Both the position numbers and the translations under genes were made by a program. Under the pieces are notes generated by a model. It made no database searches. It was not told the DNA's origin and saw nothing but the letters and a program-made list of their open reading frames with translations. A stretch of DNA of 22,245 bases from an uncultured Erysipelotrichaceae bacterium (GTDB lineage: Bacteria > Bacillota_I > Bacilli_A > Erysipelotrichales > Erysipelotrichaceae): the NCBI GenBank assembly GCA_937874965.1, contig CALNCD010000065.1, forward strand, positions 1-22,245. Direction: 5' to 3'. This document shows, one piece after another, positions 21,570 to 22,245 of the stretch (positions are counted from its first letter, which is position 1; each line of letters begins with the position of its first letter).

Positions 21570-22073
21570 ATGACATATAAAGAAATGAGAAAAGAAAAGG
21601 ACATCCGGTTCTTTGTTGATACGGTTGAAACACTTGCAAAGGAAGTCAATATCGAAGCAATGAATGAGTATACACAGCATGGAAACACAGCCTGCTTGAC
21701 CCATTGCCTGGCTGTTGCTTACTTGAGCTATTCATTTGCGCGGAAACTGAAACTCAAGGTCGACTATACCAGCCTGATCAGAGGTGCGGTTCTCCATGAT
21801 TACTTCCTGTATGATTGGCACGATACCAATACGCGCTTTACCCATGGTTTCACTCATCCGCAGACTGCGTATGAGAAGGCAAGCCTGGAAGTCGCTTTGA
21901 ATTCCATTGAGGAGAATATCATTAAGCGTCACATGTTTCCGCTGACACTCATACCGCCGAAAACCAAAGAAGCGGCTGTTGTTTGCCTGCTGGATAAATA
22001 TTGTGCAATTGCGGAACTTACCTCACAAGAATACTATGTCCGGGTTTTACCGCAAATCCATTTCGCATCCTAA
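21570..22073 (+). CDS. HD-domain phosphohydrolase
   Basis: The 167-residue protein is a small HD-domain hydrolase. The metal ligands appear as His in THCLAV, the HD pair in GAVLHDYFLYDWHD, further His residues in HGFTHPQTA and KRHMFPLTL, and the Asp in LLDKYCA. This family acts on nucleotide or other phosphate esters in the cytoplasm; the substrate is unknown. The frame is open from 21486, overlapping the ECF gene, but the upstream portion (FRKNEDEQIVKIIRRVEDSGQRCYH) does not look like the family and covers a promoter. Therefore I start at MTYKEMRKEKDIRFF. The ATG at 21486 remains an alternative if the promoter is not real. Ends at its own terminator. Confidence 0.88.
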   Translation: MTYKEMRKEKDIRFFVDTVETLAKEVNIEAMNEYTQHGNTACLTHCLAVAYLSYSFARKLKLKVDYTSLIRGAVLHDYFLYDWHDTNTRFTHGFTHPQTAYEKASLEVALNSIEENIIKRHMFPLTLIPPKTKEAAVVCLLDKYCAIAELTSQEYYVRVLPQIHFAS

Positions 22074-22092
22074 GAGCTGAAGGCTCTTTTTT
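22072..22092 (+). terminator. Terminator of the HD-domain gene
   Basis: AAGAGC (22072-22077) and GCTCTT (22083-22088) pair around TGAAG and run into T8 counting the stem end. The stem begins within the stop codon. Confidence 0.85.
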
Positions 22093-22120
22093 AGTTCAGC
22101 ACACCGAAGGCTGTGTCCGT

Positions 22121-22152
22121 AAAAAAGAACCGCAGGTTCAAATGCGGTTCTT
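22121..22152 (-). terminator. Terminator of the gene entering from the right
   Basis: AAGAACCGCA (22125-22134) and TGCGGTTCTT (22143-22152) form a 10-base-pair stem around an 8-base loop. On the leftward strand it is followed by T6 (22121-22126). It begins in the stop codon of the partial leftward gene. Confidence 0.85.
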
Positions 22153-22245
22153 ACTCATCTGATAATAAGGTCAATTGACCGCTTCGTCGTGTTTCGCGCA
22201 TATCAATGGTTCTTTGGTTGGATGAGCCTTTGAAGCGCAGGCTTG
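22151..22245 (-). CDS. 3' end of an unidentified leftward gene
   Basis: The leftward frame is open from the right edge to TAA at 22151-22153 and encodes about 30 residues ending in GSSNQRTIDMRETRRSGQLTLLSDE. The terminator immediately after it supports a genuine gene end. The segment is basic and hydrophilic, with no motif I recognise, and the product cannot be named. Confidence 0.6.
   Translation of the reverse strand, partial: SLRFKGSSNQRTIDMRETRRSGQLTLLSDE

Overview
The window reads as a chromosomal stretch of a medium-GC Bacillota. A T-box leader, consensus sigma-A promoters, strong AGGAGG ribosome binding sites, a cre box and a PadR cassette all support this. The gene set (lactose/cellobiose-type PTS, M14 and M42 peptidases, VTC/DUF4956/Cthe_2159 cluster) is the sort seen in gut Erysipelotrichia or Clostridia. 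An erysipelotrichial host is my best guess but is not proven. I see no rRNA, tRNA, CRISPR array, insertion sequence or prophage. Almost every base is in a gene or a recognisable control region.

Left part (1-9480). A leftward PTS operon (EIIC, two tiny proteins, a gene cut by the edge) starts from a promoter with an overlapping cre box and two palindromic operators of GntR/HutC type. Divergent from it is cinA, whose C-terminal deamidase domain has lost its signature. A converging aldo/keto reductase follows across a large shared hairpin. Next comes a tightly overlapping rightward operon: PadR regulator, PadR-associated membrane protein, DUF4097 adhesin-like protein and sirtuin. A second rightward operon encodes a 19-residue leader peptide, a CorA channel and a CapA-like phosphoesterase. 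The leader peptide begins M-x-P-D-P, and its stop codon touches a hairpin that masks the corA ribosome binding site.

Middle (9481-14935). A leftward operon carries an amino-acid ABC transporter (binding lipoprotein, permease, ATPase) followed by an M14 carboxypeptidase and an M42 aminopeptidase. It is headed by a T-box whose specifier reads CGC, which points to control by uncharged tRNA-Arg. The layout suggests arginine uptake coupled to release of amino acids from peptides.

Right part (14936-22245). A rightward operon encodes a VTC-type polyphosphate polymerase, a DUF4956 membrane protein and a Cthe_2159-type surface beta-helix protein, behind a candidate PhoP box. It converges with proC on a second large hairpin that shares a 29-base half with the one after cinA. 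Then follow an AI-2E family membrane protein with dut, an ECF S component, and an HD-domain protein. The AI-2E and HD genes have promoters placed so that transcription should start at the A of the ATG, so both may be leaderless. A leftward gene enters from the right edge.
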